Shown: positions 11,792 through 20,843 of the stretch, one piece after another
Layout of the letters: each line of letters begins with the position of its first letter
Position numbering within the stretch: the stretch's first letter is position 1
Origin: Plotosus lineatus
Lineage: Eukaryota > Chordata > Actinopteri > Siluriformes > Plotosidae
Reading direction: 5' to 3'
NCBI GenBank assembly: GCA_024760905.1
Contig: CM045734.1
Location: 434,001-498,000, forward strand
Length of the DNA: 64,000 nucleotides
Translations under genes and position numbers: made by a program
Notes under the pieces: generated by a model
The model's database searches: none
What the model was told of the DNA's origin: nothing
Seen by the model: only the letters and a program-made list of their open reading frames with translations

Positions 11792-12725
11792 GTGAGACAA
11801 ATATTAAATGAGATTACTTGAGGAAGCTTCAGAAAAGTAATGGATTCTGATCAGAAAATGTAACTTAATAGCCCAAGTACATATAACATAAGTGTCAGTA
11901 AAAAATAAGTTCCCAAATTGTAAAAAATAAAGCTGTCAGGTTTATCTAGTACTGTATCCATACTTGTTTCTATCTAGTCCTTTAATACATACATTTGTTT
12001 AATGGGTTTGAACCCATGACCTGATCATGTTGTTATCGTTCTCTTTTAGGATCCCTGAGCGCAACTACGTTCACTGCTTAAGGTGCTACATGCCCCAGGA
12101 CAGAATTTCGGTCCATCTGATGAGGGGGTGTATGAAAGACAGCACACCAGAAGAAATCGCAATGGAGGTGAGCAAAGCTAAGGCATCAACCAAACGATGG
12201 GTCAGGTACGGCCGGACCTGGGATTACAAGGATCTGGTGAATGCCATACCCCACCGGCCCGGCCGCATTGCCTTTCTGAAGGAGCTCGTACAGCGTGGCT
12301 TTTTCATTCTCAATGGGCCCCTTGAGTCAGATATGCTCCTGACTGACCCTGAGCCTGACACCACCGGTAACACCTCTGTTGCTGCAACCGAGGCTGGTGC
12401 CGCCAGTGCCACGCATACTATTGCTGCCACCTCCAGCTCTGCTTCTGTGGACCCACACGGGTCCCAGCCCAGTGACTCTCCTTCCTCCTTGAATCAGGAC
12501 GTTGGGCTCAGAGATCCTTCCTGGAAAAAGTAAGTACGTGTCGGTGATATTTCCAAGTTGCTGGCCTTTCACAAGCCAGTTAGGAGCACCGGGGGAACAG
12601 TGACAACCTTGGAGAATGGGGCTTGAACCTCTAACCTTAGTCTCAGTGATCCAGCACCTTTACCAGCAGGCCACCACTGCCCCAAAGCATTTATTATAAT
12701 GTAATTTTTAATCTCTGTCTCTCTG

Positions 12726-12777
<52 letters not shown>

Positions 12778-15700
12778 ATACTCATTGTTTTACAGGACAC
12801 TTCCCATCCCAACCACCTCTGTACGCATGAAGATGAAGGAGGCTGGTCTATATGATAAATTCAGCGATGACACTGTGCTCCTCTTGGACTTTAAAAAGTA
12901 TCTACGTGAGACCCTGGGTGTCCACAATTGCCAACAGCAGGTGATATGTCATCATGAATGGTTTTTCAGAACCAGTCACACACGTCCTGTTATTTGGTGC
13001 GATGCTAATATTAATATTTCTTTCTCGTTATCCTTATTCAAAGGTCGACAATGTGTCACGTTTCCTGCGGTACCTGCAGCCGACCGGGGATGAACTGAGA
13101 ATGGACTTCTTAAGTAAGAGCCAACAATCACGGGAGTACCTCAGCAGCCTCCGCCGCACAGAAATGAGTGCAGCCACAGTATTAAACTATTTAAAGAGTA
13201 TGATCAGGTTTGTCGACTACTTGAAAAGTAGGCTGGACCTGACGATGGCAGACAAAGACCTCCGTGACAACCTCCAGGCCTTCAAGGAATTTCTACAGAT
13301 GATGAAAAAGCCCGTCTCGAAGTCTTATTCGAAGGACGTCTGCAAAACGAGGCAAATCTTTGCCTTTTCTATGCGTTTTGCCCTTTTTCTGTTTATGACT
13401 ACAATCGTAAATGTGTTTTTTTTTTTTAATTTATTTATTTATTTTTTTAATGAAATCAAATCTAGATATGAACGGCTGATGGAAGGAACACGGAGTGTCA
13501 GAGACTGCCAGAAGATTCTGAGGGTGGCCAAACACGACATGCTCCTTACATTCGGGAAATTCATCACCAACCTTGAGGTCTCCGAGTCAGAGAAGTTCAC
13601 CTATCGCTACTACTGCGAAGCTCTCCTGGTGTTGAAACATTTTCAACGCCCCGGAGCTGTGAAAGGCATGACGGTGAGTGCATCTATTTTAATAGCCTGA
13701 GGAAATTTGTTTTTTAGCTCGTGCTATTTTATCTTGGGGGTTTTTTTCACGTGTTGAAATGTCTTTTTGAAAAATAATTCATTCATACATTTCCCTCCAC
13801 TTCCATTCTTTTCCAGACAAAAGAGTGGGTGAACAGAAAACACAAAAACGCAAGGGTGGTGATCGGCGTCAGCCAACATAAGACGGCAACTATGCAGGTG
13901 GCCACATTTGCCCTGACCCAGGAGGAGGAAGCTGTAAGTTCTTTAACAGCTAAATATGCTCGCCACTTATGTCTCATTGTGAAAGCGATTTTTCAACTGC
14001 TTACACTATTTTACAGTCAAGAAATTGTCTCTTTTGTTCCCCAAGTGGTTTCAAGCATACTACGAACACATTCGTCCGGGATACCTCAGAAGCGAAACTG
14101 ACAATTTTTTCATTTCTTCGACTGGGAAGCCCGTTCATAGTGTCACCAATGACATTGTCCGGTTTCACGAAACGTGAGTACCCACATGAATCCATGTGCT
14201 GATGTATAAATGTTTTATATTACACCACTAGACTGGTAAAAATAAAATTGAATGAAGACAGGAAAAAAAAAAAAAAGATTTGTTGAAGTACATGATGTAT
14301 TTATGTATTTCAGTCGAATATTTTATTCATTTAATTTAAATTTGACTTTCATGTCGGCTTGAAATATGGAAAAGAATGCAACATGTACTGGAGGAAAACT
14401 GATTTTAGAAAGTGATGAGGAAAAAGAATTGTAAGACTTACCTTGAAAACTTGTTCAGTAAAACTTTTTGCCACTTGTCACGTCAAAGACTTTCATGTTG
14501 ACGGCCTTGAGAATGCATGGGTTCTGTACGCCGTCGTACTCTCGCAGCTGCTCCGGAGTGAATTCCCGCAGGTCCATTTTGGGCAAAGCCGAGGCCTGGT
14601 CTCCCCGGTCGGCGTCTGTGCACGATCTCCTGAGCCACTGTCAGTAAACACTGTAGCAAGTGGCCAGAAACAAAAACAACAAGGCCAAGCAGACGATTTT
14701 TTTTTTTTTAACGGTGCATCAAACACAGTCATATCGCTAATAACATTTCTTGTCACTTTGTCTTCTTGCAGCTACCACGTGAAACCGGCCAACAGTCAGG
14801 AGGTGCGAAGGGCGGTGGAGACTGAGGCAGCGTTGCTCTTCACAGAGACGCAGAAGCAGAACGTTAGCCACTATCTGGCCCATTCTACTGCTGTGGCCGA
14901 ACAGCATTACAGAATGCGGGTGGATGAATCCATTGTCCAAACGGCTACACTGTTGGACACCCTGGGACGGTAGGTCTCCTCATTATCTTATTTCACAAGG
15001 CAACCATGCATCGCAATCATATTTCATGTATACTTACCAAGTTGTACTATTTTAACCCTTTTAACTTTCTCTAATTTTACAGCTTCTCCTCACCAAACGA
15101 GTCCTCGGACGGCGACCCCGATCAAGCCCGCAAGCATGTGGAGAGAAACTTTTCTGATTTCACCAAGAGCTTCCCAGTGACCAAACATGGCCAGCCTCCG
15201 TCCAAAAAGGCCAGGGTGCAGGCGGGATTTTGCGAGGGCCGTGTGCATTGTGACGAGTGGCGAGCTTGTCAGTATGCAGAGAGGCAGCGGTATCTGCTAT
15301 GTAAGTACAGTACTCCTAAGCCCAAAACACTATGATGCGGATAAGCATTAATAATCTCAAACTATGCAACTTATTTACTGAGGCAAACAACTGCCGTGAC
15401 AAAATTATTCTGTTCTCTTTTTCAGCACATTTCAGTGCCAGGAAGCCAACGGTGGGGAAAGTTCACAGGTTAATGGAAAAGGAGGAGTGGATGGCCAACT
15501 GTCCGAGTGCTGAGGACATCGTGAAGATGTGGACGGCAGCCCACAAGTCCACCATCGAGACGCACCCGGATATCATTCGGTGTGTGTCTCACCAGAAATG
15601 GACAGGACTGGTGATTAAGGATTCTAAAAGGGGGCTGGGTAAGAAACCTTTAATTTTTCTTTTCAGTTTCTGCACCCTGCTCTGAATGTCAAAGTGGAGA

Positions 15701-16210
15701 AAGATTCAAACTTTGCCCAATTGTAACGATCAACTTTTGATTTTTTTTTTTTTTTTTTTTTTACACTCAAACTGAAAATGTCATGTTCTTTTGTTTCCAG
15801 GTGTAGTCGCAGCCAAACCATTTTCTAAAGGCGACATCGTGTGTGATTACCACGGAAAGGTGATCACCGCTGCTGAGGGTCGTGCGAAAATGAATGACCC
15901 CAACATCCAGCCAGCCTACCTTTTTTTCTTTAAATCTGGGCGGAAGGATCTCTGTGTCGATGCCGAGTCTTCCTCGTGCGAGTGTCACCCAGGTAAAGAC
16001 ACATTTGGACGGAGGATCAACCATTCCTCGAAAAGAGCTAATTTAAAGCCACTGCACTGCGTGCTCAAAGACAACGGTGAGGACAAAGATGTGATCTTGT
16101 TCAGAGCCATAAAAGACATTCCTGTGGACGGTGAGCTGCTTTTTGACTATGGGGTCAATAGAAAGTCATTTAAGGGAGAAGGACTTGACCTGGAGTGGCT
16201 TGACCGTTAG
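11766..16210 (+). CDS. Tyrosine-recombinase/KMT5A-like SET-domain fusion protein, intact copy
   Basis: Exons: 11766-11791, 12050-12529, 12796-12940, 13044-13351, 13466-13673, 13817-13933, 14046-14173, 14772-14969, 15083-15300, 15426-15638, 15801-16210. They total 2451 nt with every splice phase consistent, giving 816 codons. Residues 15-37 hold C-x2-C-x9-H-x4-C, a possible zinc site; about 105-165 is S/T/A-rich. Exons 4-8 (about 218-536) look like a tyrosine recombinase: candidate catalytic residues are Arg in [11 protein letters not shown], Lys in SQHKTATM, Arg in EVRRAVE, and His (~508) and Tyr (~517) in [13 protein letters not shown]. Exons 10-11 encode a SET domain (about 665-816) with [29 protein letters not shown] (~752) and ELLFDYG, the layout of KMT5A, a histone H4K20 monomethylase. 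Intron 4 uses a GC donor. The function of the fusion is unknown; nuclear location and lysine methylation are inferred. Confidence 0.85.
12570..12683 (-). mobile_element. tRNA-derived SINE fragment in intron 2
   Basis: Read on the minus strand from 12683 it begins GGGGCAGTGGTGGCCTGC, then TGGTAAAGGTGCTGG (A-box-like), and carries GGTTCAAGCCCC, which fits the RNA polymerase III B box, followed by TCTCCAAGGTTGTCACTG. This head is typical of common fish tRNA-SINEs. It is only the tRNA-related head and part of the body. The same insertion is in unit B, so it predates the segmental duplication. Confidence 0.75.
12713..12778 (+). repeat. GTCT/CT microsatellite in intron 2
   Basis: A (GTCT)n followed by (CT)n run lies just before the exon 3 acceptor. 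It is shorter in unit B (53365-53417). Because it sits next to the polypyrimidine tract, its length could affect acceptor strength, but that is inference. Confidence 0.9.
14442..14637 (-). pseudogene. Antisense PGRMC-like (cytochrome b5-like domain) exon fragment
   Basis: On the minus strand this 196-nt segment has an acceptor-like TTTACTGACAG before it and a consensus donor GTAAGT after it. It reads [19 protein letters not shown], then YDGVQNP and [17 protein letters not shown], followed at once by a stop (14455-14457). This is the start of the cytochrome b5-like domain of the membrane-associated progesterone receptor component family, where the usual continuation is KFYG-P. Only this exon-sized piece is present, inside intron 7 of the SET gene and on the opposite strand, so it is probably a captured and truncated exon. 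It is present in both macro units. Confidence 0.7.
15801..16210 (+). CDS. Exon 11: most of the SET domain
   Basis: This last exon encodes [19 protein letters not shown], a Y-L-FFFKSG strand, [24 protein letters not shown], and ends with [19 protein letters not shown] shortly before TAG at 16208. Comparison from memory with KMT5A gives equivalents for the GRGV, YHG, CVDA, GR-INHS and LLYDYG elements. An insertion relative to KMT5A ([11 protein letters not shown]) precedes the NHS motif. No cysteine-rich post-SET module follows, as in KMT5A. A GTAAAG inside this exon (near 15993) could be mistaken for a donor, but the frame runs straight through. Confidence 0.85.
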
Positions 16211-16299
16211 CTGAAAGAGAGAAATGGTTGAGAGACTGATTGTATTCATTGTGCACAATTAATGCATGATGTGTGTTATGCCCAGACAAGTTTCCTGTA

Positions 16300-16360
16300 C
16301 AGTGTGTGGGTGGGTGTGTGGGTGGGTGTGTTGGTGGGTGGGTGGGTGGGGGGGGGGGTT
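16300..16360 (+). repeat. GTGGGTGG tract in the 3' UTR, quadruplex-prone
   Basis: Repeated GTGTGGGTGGGT and GGTGGGTGGGTGGG end in an 11-G run (16348-16358). At least four GGG tracts with short loops lie on the transcribed-sense strand, so a DNA or RNA G-quadruplex is possible. The terminal G run is only 6 in unit B. Confidence 0.8.
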
Positions 16361-16425
16361 GCACATGCTCAAAATATTTTAACATCAATATATACTTTAT
16401 TAGTATCTCATATCTGATCATGTTC

Positions 16426-16431
16426 AATAAA
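16426..16431 (+). terminator. Polyadenylation signal AATAAA of the SET gene
   Basis: AATAAA occurs 216 nt after the stop codon, followed by TATTATTAC- and TTG-rich sequence. It is the first canonical signal downstream of the gene and is conserved in unit B. Confidence 0.6.
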
Positions 16432-17192
16432 CAGTATTATTACAACAATTATTGTTGTTGTTCGTATTATTATTTGTATTATTTGTATCCCTTAACATGC
16501 CTCAATCTATCGACAGGAAAGGGGTGACCTAGGGGTCAGACACTAGATAATCGATAACAAAGTCGGGGGGGGGGGGGGGGGGGAACCTGCTCTCAACTTG
16601 TTGAAACATCATTACAGTCGAACATAATTCAGAACTCTTAATCTTTTGTCAGCTTCGACCCCTTATCAGACCGGATTTCTTGTTTTGATACATTTCAAAC
16701 ACAAAATCAAATTTAAAAGAAAAACGGAGTATTTTTGAAAATAAAATGAATGAATGATGAATTCATTTAATTTTTATATTTATTTTGAGACCTTGGTTAA
16801 AGCAGTAAGCTATGGGAATTCTGAGAGATGTTCAATTTGATGTAATGGCAATGTCCAGGAACACTTCTCAGTATAGAAGAAGAGTGGATCAACTTTCTTT
16901 TGTCTGTAAAGTACAGCACCCCAAAACACCCAGCCATCAGGCCAATATAGTAGTGGCCTATTGCTAAGGCGGCACCACCCCCCACAGGGCAGCAAAGAGG
17001 TCATCAAGATAGCCATGTCCTTCACTGCATGTGGTGGAGGTTCATGTAAATTAACCAATTTGAATATTAGAGGAGGGGGTTGGGGATATGAGCAAAATAC
17101 TGTGTTTGTCCCTTCCACTTTCCACATTTATCTTCAACAGGAACATTGTGTCTGTGTCAAGGATTTTTTTTTCGCCTTCCGCACTTAATTTC
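16432..17192. other. Intergenic stretch with a poly-G run and relic 5' flank of a second gene copy
   Basis: I see no intact gene. There is a 19-G run at 16565-16583 (only 4 G in unit B). From about 16925 to 17192 the sequence is recognisably homologous to the 5' flank of the SET gene at 11455-11765, lacking the CA run. The small ORFs here on either strand have no recognisable domain. Confidence 0.6.
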
Positions 17193-17218
17193 ATGTTGGC
17201 TGAACAAGCTCAGAAGAG
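17193..17218 (+). pseudogene. Relic exon 1 of a second SET-gene copy
   Basis: This is a 26-nt ATG exon reading MLAEQAQK plus two bases and a donor GTAAGA, the same length and phase as exon 1 of the SET gene (MMAGEAEK). Similarity extends into the following intron (GATTACTTGAG, GATTCTGAT, AGAAAATGTAACTTAATAGC) up to about 17310. No exon 2 follows: the sequence runs into a small LINE fragment and then the minus-strand LINE. An older tandem copy was therefore truncated. It could still be transcribed as a non-coding or alternative first exon. Confidence 0.7.
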
Positions 17219-17363
17219 GTAAGATTAAAATGAAATAAGATTACTTGAGTAATTTTAGAAAAAAGATTCTGATAAGAAAATGTAACTTAATAGCCCTCTT
17301 ACAGATTACATATGTGTCATATGGAATATGCATCAACAGCAACAATATATCCAGTGTATAAAA

Positions 17364-17430
17364 GACTGGAACAGTCTGCCTCTGAATGTTCAGTCAAGCC
17401 CATCTTTAAATATCTACCAAAAAAAAAAAA
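17364..17430 (+). mobile_element. Short 3'-terminal LINE fragment (RT C-terminus)
   Basis: Plus-strand translation gives DWNSLPLNVQSSPSLNIYQK followed by an A-rich run. The pattern W-N-x-LP-x-x-V-x-x-x-x-SL-x-x-F/Y-x is typical of the very C-terminus of many non-LTR or related reverse transcriptases. About 67 bp is all that can be recognised. It lies between the relic exon 1 and the minus-strand LINE and recurs in unit B. Confidence 0.5.
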
Positions 17431-17526
17431 AGATGATAAAGCCAGAGAAGAGGATGTGTCTTCATTTCCAGTTCCATAATTTAATAAGTGACTTCCATGT
17501 AACTTTTTATTTTCCAGTATTATACT

Positions 17527-20500
17527 ATATCTTCTTCTTTTCCTTTCGGCTGTTCCCTTCAGGGGTCGCCACAGCAAATGATCTGCCTCCATCTCACCCT
17601 ATCCTCTGCATCTTCTATTATTGGCACCCGTCTGTCTCTAGAGACAATGGAGTCTGCATCTAGGCAGGTCTATCAATTAGCTGTGAGGCTGCAGCGCCGG
17701 CTGTGGCTGAATAAGCCAATGCGGGAGATGCAGCTCCTACCACACTTGCTGCAAGTGTATTCTGCAGTAGGGATCGTGGGGCAGGCTATGGCAGACAGAA
17801 TTCTCTGCTGTTTGCGATTCTTCTTCTCCTCATGCTGGATCTCTCTCTTCTCCTCGGCCTGCTGCACACCGGATTTTACCTTTCCACGCCAGCTAGAGCG
17901 GTTGGAGCTCGCTGCCTCGAGATCTACTGGGTTGATGCTGCATGACTTCAGGTCCCTCTTGCAGACATCCTTGTAGCGCAGGGCGGGTCGTCCAGTTGGT
18001 CGTGTTCCTGAGGCGAGCTCGCCATAGAGGATGTCCTTTGGAATGCGGAATTCATCCATCCTGCATATGTGTCCGAGCCAGCGCAGGCGCTTCTGGGAGA
18101 GGATGGCGAACATACTTGACATGCCTGCCTGGGCCAAGACGCGCGAGTTGGAGACACGATCCTGCCAGGTAATGCCGAGGAGTCGTCTGAGGTTGCGCAG
18201 GTGAAAGGCGTTTAGTCTTCGCTCCTGGTGCATGTATAGGGTCCAGGCCTCACTGCCGTATAGAAGCGTGCTCAACACGCATGCTTGGTACACCTTCATC
18301 TTCGTGTTTAGGGTCAGCCTGGGGTTGTTCCACACACGCCGCTAGGGGGGCCATGGATGTTGCTGCTTTGCCTATCCTTACGTTTAGCTCAGTATCCAGG
18401 GATAGGTTGCTGGAGATGATGGAGCCAAGGTAAGTGAACTTGTCCACCACTTCCAGGGTGTAATCGCCGATGTTGATTGTGGGAGTTGTGCTGACATCAG
18501 CCTCAAGAAAACCAACATCATGGGTCAGGATGTCAGCACAACTCCCACAATCAACATCGGCGATTACACCCTGATGAGTCGCTGAAGGGCGGCTTCAGAG
18601 TGAGCAGTGAGGGCAGCGTCGTCAGCAAAGAGCATATCCCGGATGAGGACCTTGCGCACCTTGGTCTTTGCCCTGAGGCGGGCGAGATTAAAGAGGTTCC
18701 CATCACTCCGTGTGTGGAGGAAGATGCCATCTTCGGACTCTCTGAATGCGTAGCGCAGGAGCAAAGAGAAAAATATGCCGAAAAGTGTCGGGGCCAGGAC
18801 ACACCCCTGTTTCACGCCGCTCTTGATTGGAAAGGGGTCTGATGGTGTTCCGTTATACTGAACTGTGCCAGACGTGTTGTCGTGGAATGACTCGACTATC
18901 TTCAGGAGCTTGGTGGGACATCCAATCTTATGTAGGAGGGTGAAGAGGCCAGACCGACTGACCAAGTCGAATGCCTTGGTCAGATCGATGAAGGCGAGGA
19001 ACAAAGGACGTCGCTGCTCACGGCACTTTTCCTGCAGCTGCCGAAGGGAGAACACCATGTCAATGGTTGATCGCTTTGCCCGGAACCCGCACTGCGACTC
19101 GGGATACACACGGTCTGCAAGTACTTGCAGGCGGTTGAGGACTACCCTTGCAAAGGCTTTCCCTACAATGCTGAGGAGAGAGATCCCGCGATAGTTGTTG
19201 CAATCGCTGCGGTCGCCCTTGTTCTTGTAGAGCGTGATGATCTTCGCATCTCGCATGTCTTGGGGTATCGTTCCTTCTTCCCAGCACTGAAGCAAAAGCT
19301 CATGGAGATGCCCAAGGAGGGAGCTCTCTTTTGCAGCCTTCACCACCTGTGGAGGGATTCCGTCGCTGCCTGGTGCTTTCCCGCTGGACAGCGAGTTAAT
19401 GGCCTTGCTGAGCTCTTCGATGGTAGGTGGCGAGTCGAGTTCTTCCATGGTGGGCAGTGGGATGGTGTTCTCCATGGCTGTGTCAGTGACAACATTCTCT
19501 CTGGAGTATAGCTCTGAATAGTGCTCGGCCCATCTCTCCATCTGCTCCCCACGGTCCTTGATGATGTCGCCAGAGGTGGATTTGAGGGGTGCGATCTTGG
19601 TGGCACTTGGTCCGAAAGCTTTTTTCATCCCCTCATACATGGCACGGGTGTTTCCACAGTCCGCAGAGGTCTGAATATCGCTGCAAAGCTTCAGCCAGTA
19701 GTCGTTGGCGCACCTGCGAGCGACCCTCTTGGCATTGTTGCGGGCTTCTCTGTAGGTGGCCAGTGATTTCTCGCATGGCTTCCTCTTGTACTCAAGGAGC
19801 GCAACACCCTTGGCGGCTATGGCAGGCTCCATATCTTCAATCCCAGCCTCGAACCAGTCGCCGCTTCGCCTGACTCTCTTCCCGAAGGTGTCTGAGGCGG
19901 CCTGGTATACGGCATCGCGGATGAAGTCCCAGCGTGCTGTGGCGTTGTCTGTGGGGCAGTCTTCCAGGGCGTTGTCGATGGCCTCAGCAAAGCATTTGCG
20001 CAGCTCGGACTTTGAAGTTCTGGCAGTGTCGATGCGAGGCTGGCCCCTATGTTTGGAGCGGTGGATCTGTATGGGTCGTAGACGCACCATGCTTCCGACC
20101 AGGGAATGGTCAGTGTCGCAGTCTGCACTATGATAACTACGTGTGCAGAGCACGTGGTTCAGCATGGGTCTCCTGGTGATGACGAAGTCCAGCTGGTGCC
20201 AGTGCTTCGACCTGGGATGTCTCCATGAAACTCTGTGGTGGGGCTTGGTGGCATAGAAGGTGTTGGTAATGGCGAGGTCATGGAAGGAGCAGAGCTCAAG
20301 TAGCCGTTGTCCATTCTCGTTGAGCTTGCCAATGCCAAAGTGTCCAATGCAGCGTGGCCAGGCGGTGCAGTCTGCTCCCACCCGCGCATTGAAGTCTCCG
20401 AGCAGGAACAGGTTTTCCTTCACTGGTATCTCTCTGATCCTTGCCTCAAGCTCCTCGTAGAATGCATCTTTTGCCTCAGTTGTGGAGCAGAGTGTTGGGG

Positions 20501-20843
20501 CGTAGGCGCAGAAAATGTGTGTAGGTCCCGAGGAGGTGGTGAGTCGGAGTGAGAGGATGCGCTCGGTTCCCTGAGAAGGAGGTTCAATTGACGACAGCAG
20601 GGAGTTGCGAACTGCGAAACCAACCCCATAGAGTCGTCGCTCGTCTGCCTCCAGACCTTGCCAGAAGAACGTGTAGTCCTTCTCCTTGAGACTGCCACTT
20701 GAAGCAAGGCATGTCTCCTGGAGGGCGGCGATGGCGATGTTCCGCTTGGCCAGCTCACGGCTAATGATGGCGGTTTTCCTTGTGTCGTCGACTTGCTAGA
20801 GGTCGTCAGTGAGGCCGGGACACATCGTTCTGACGTTCCAGGC
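17527..20843 (-). mobile_element. APE-type LINE, minus strand, copy 2 (most complete)
   Basis: This is an endonuclease-reverse transcriptase LINE, 5' end at right. From an in-frame TAG near 20796 the frame is open to 18564: endonuclease with GVGFAVRNSL, LLGDFNARVGAD, SWRHPRSKHWHQLDFV and DCDTDHSLVGS, then RT with KAPGSDGIPP, CNNYRGISLLSIVGKAF, CGFRAKRSTIDMVF, motif A FIDLTKAFDLVSR, KQGCVLAPTLF and motif C MLFADDAAL. The frame is then destroyed by a local inversion (18454-18573). A separate stretch, 18335-17673, carries the C-terminal part (LLYGSEAWTLY, RLRWLGHICRMD) and a finger-like CSKCGRSC...HSRRC. The 3' tail is AAAGAAGAAGAT-like. Clade unassigned; such proteins are often auto-annotated as craniofacial development protein 2-like. 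Confidence 0.87.
18454..18573. repeat. Perfect 45-bp inverted repeat inside the LINE RT
   Basis: The 45 bases at 18454-18498 are the exact reverse complement of 18529-18573, separated by 30 bases. The right arm plus spacer reads in plus-strand sense LKKTNIMGQDVSTTPTINIG, whereas the surrounding LINE is on the minus strand. So this is an inverted, duplicated piece of the RT coding sequence replacing the segment between the FADD motif and the DKFTYLGS motif. It ends the long RT frame with RV-stop. Confidence 0.95.

Larger units (their letters stand above)
1..19756. repeat. Macro-tandem repeat unit A
   Basis: Base 1 of the window matches base 19757 and base 60372, all beginning GTGGCCAGTGATTTCTCGC, and the homology continues through LINEs, spacer, satellite, gene and relic exon in the same order. 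Unit A is 19,756 bp if the phase is set at the window start. The true biological start of the unit is arbitrary because the window opens inside a LINE. It holds the short satellite array and the intact copy of the SET gene. The order of parts is seen directly; interpretation as tandem segmental duplication is inference. Confidence 0.93.

Noticed and set aside
12003..12040. GGGTTTGAACCCATGACC as a tRNA or SINE B box
   Set aside because: It fits the B-box pattern on either strand because it is nearly palindromic, but no A box, cloverleaf or SINE body is visible around it.
12027..12049. Alternative start codon at 12027 just before exon 2
   Set aside because: The bases 12027-12049 include a good polypyrimidine tract and AG acceptor, and the exon 1 solution is supported by phase and by the paralogous exon at 17193. 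Kept only as an alternative.
15980..16000. Possible extra intron inside the last exon (GTAAAG after CACCCAG)
   Set aside because: The SET frame is continuous through it and the RINHS motif follows in frame, so no intron is needed.
16810..17127. 105-codon minus-strand ORF
   Set aside because: It overlaps the relic 5' flank of the gene, has no domain, and its plus-strand homology to 11455-11765 explains the sequence better.
18335..18453. Minus-strand ORF 18250-18450 as a separate gene
   Set aside because: VVDKFTYLGSIISSNLSL is the LINE RT thumb region in a shifted frame, not an independent gene.
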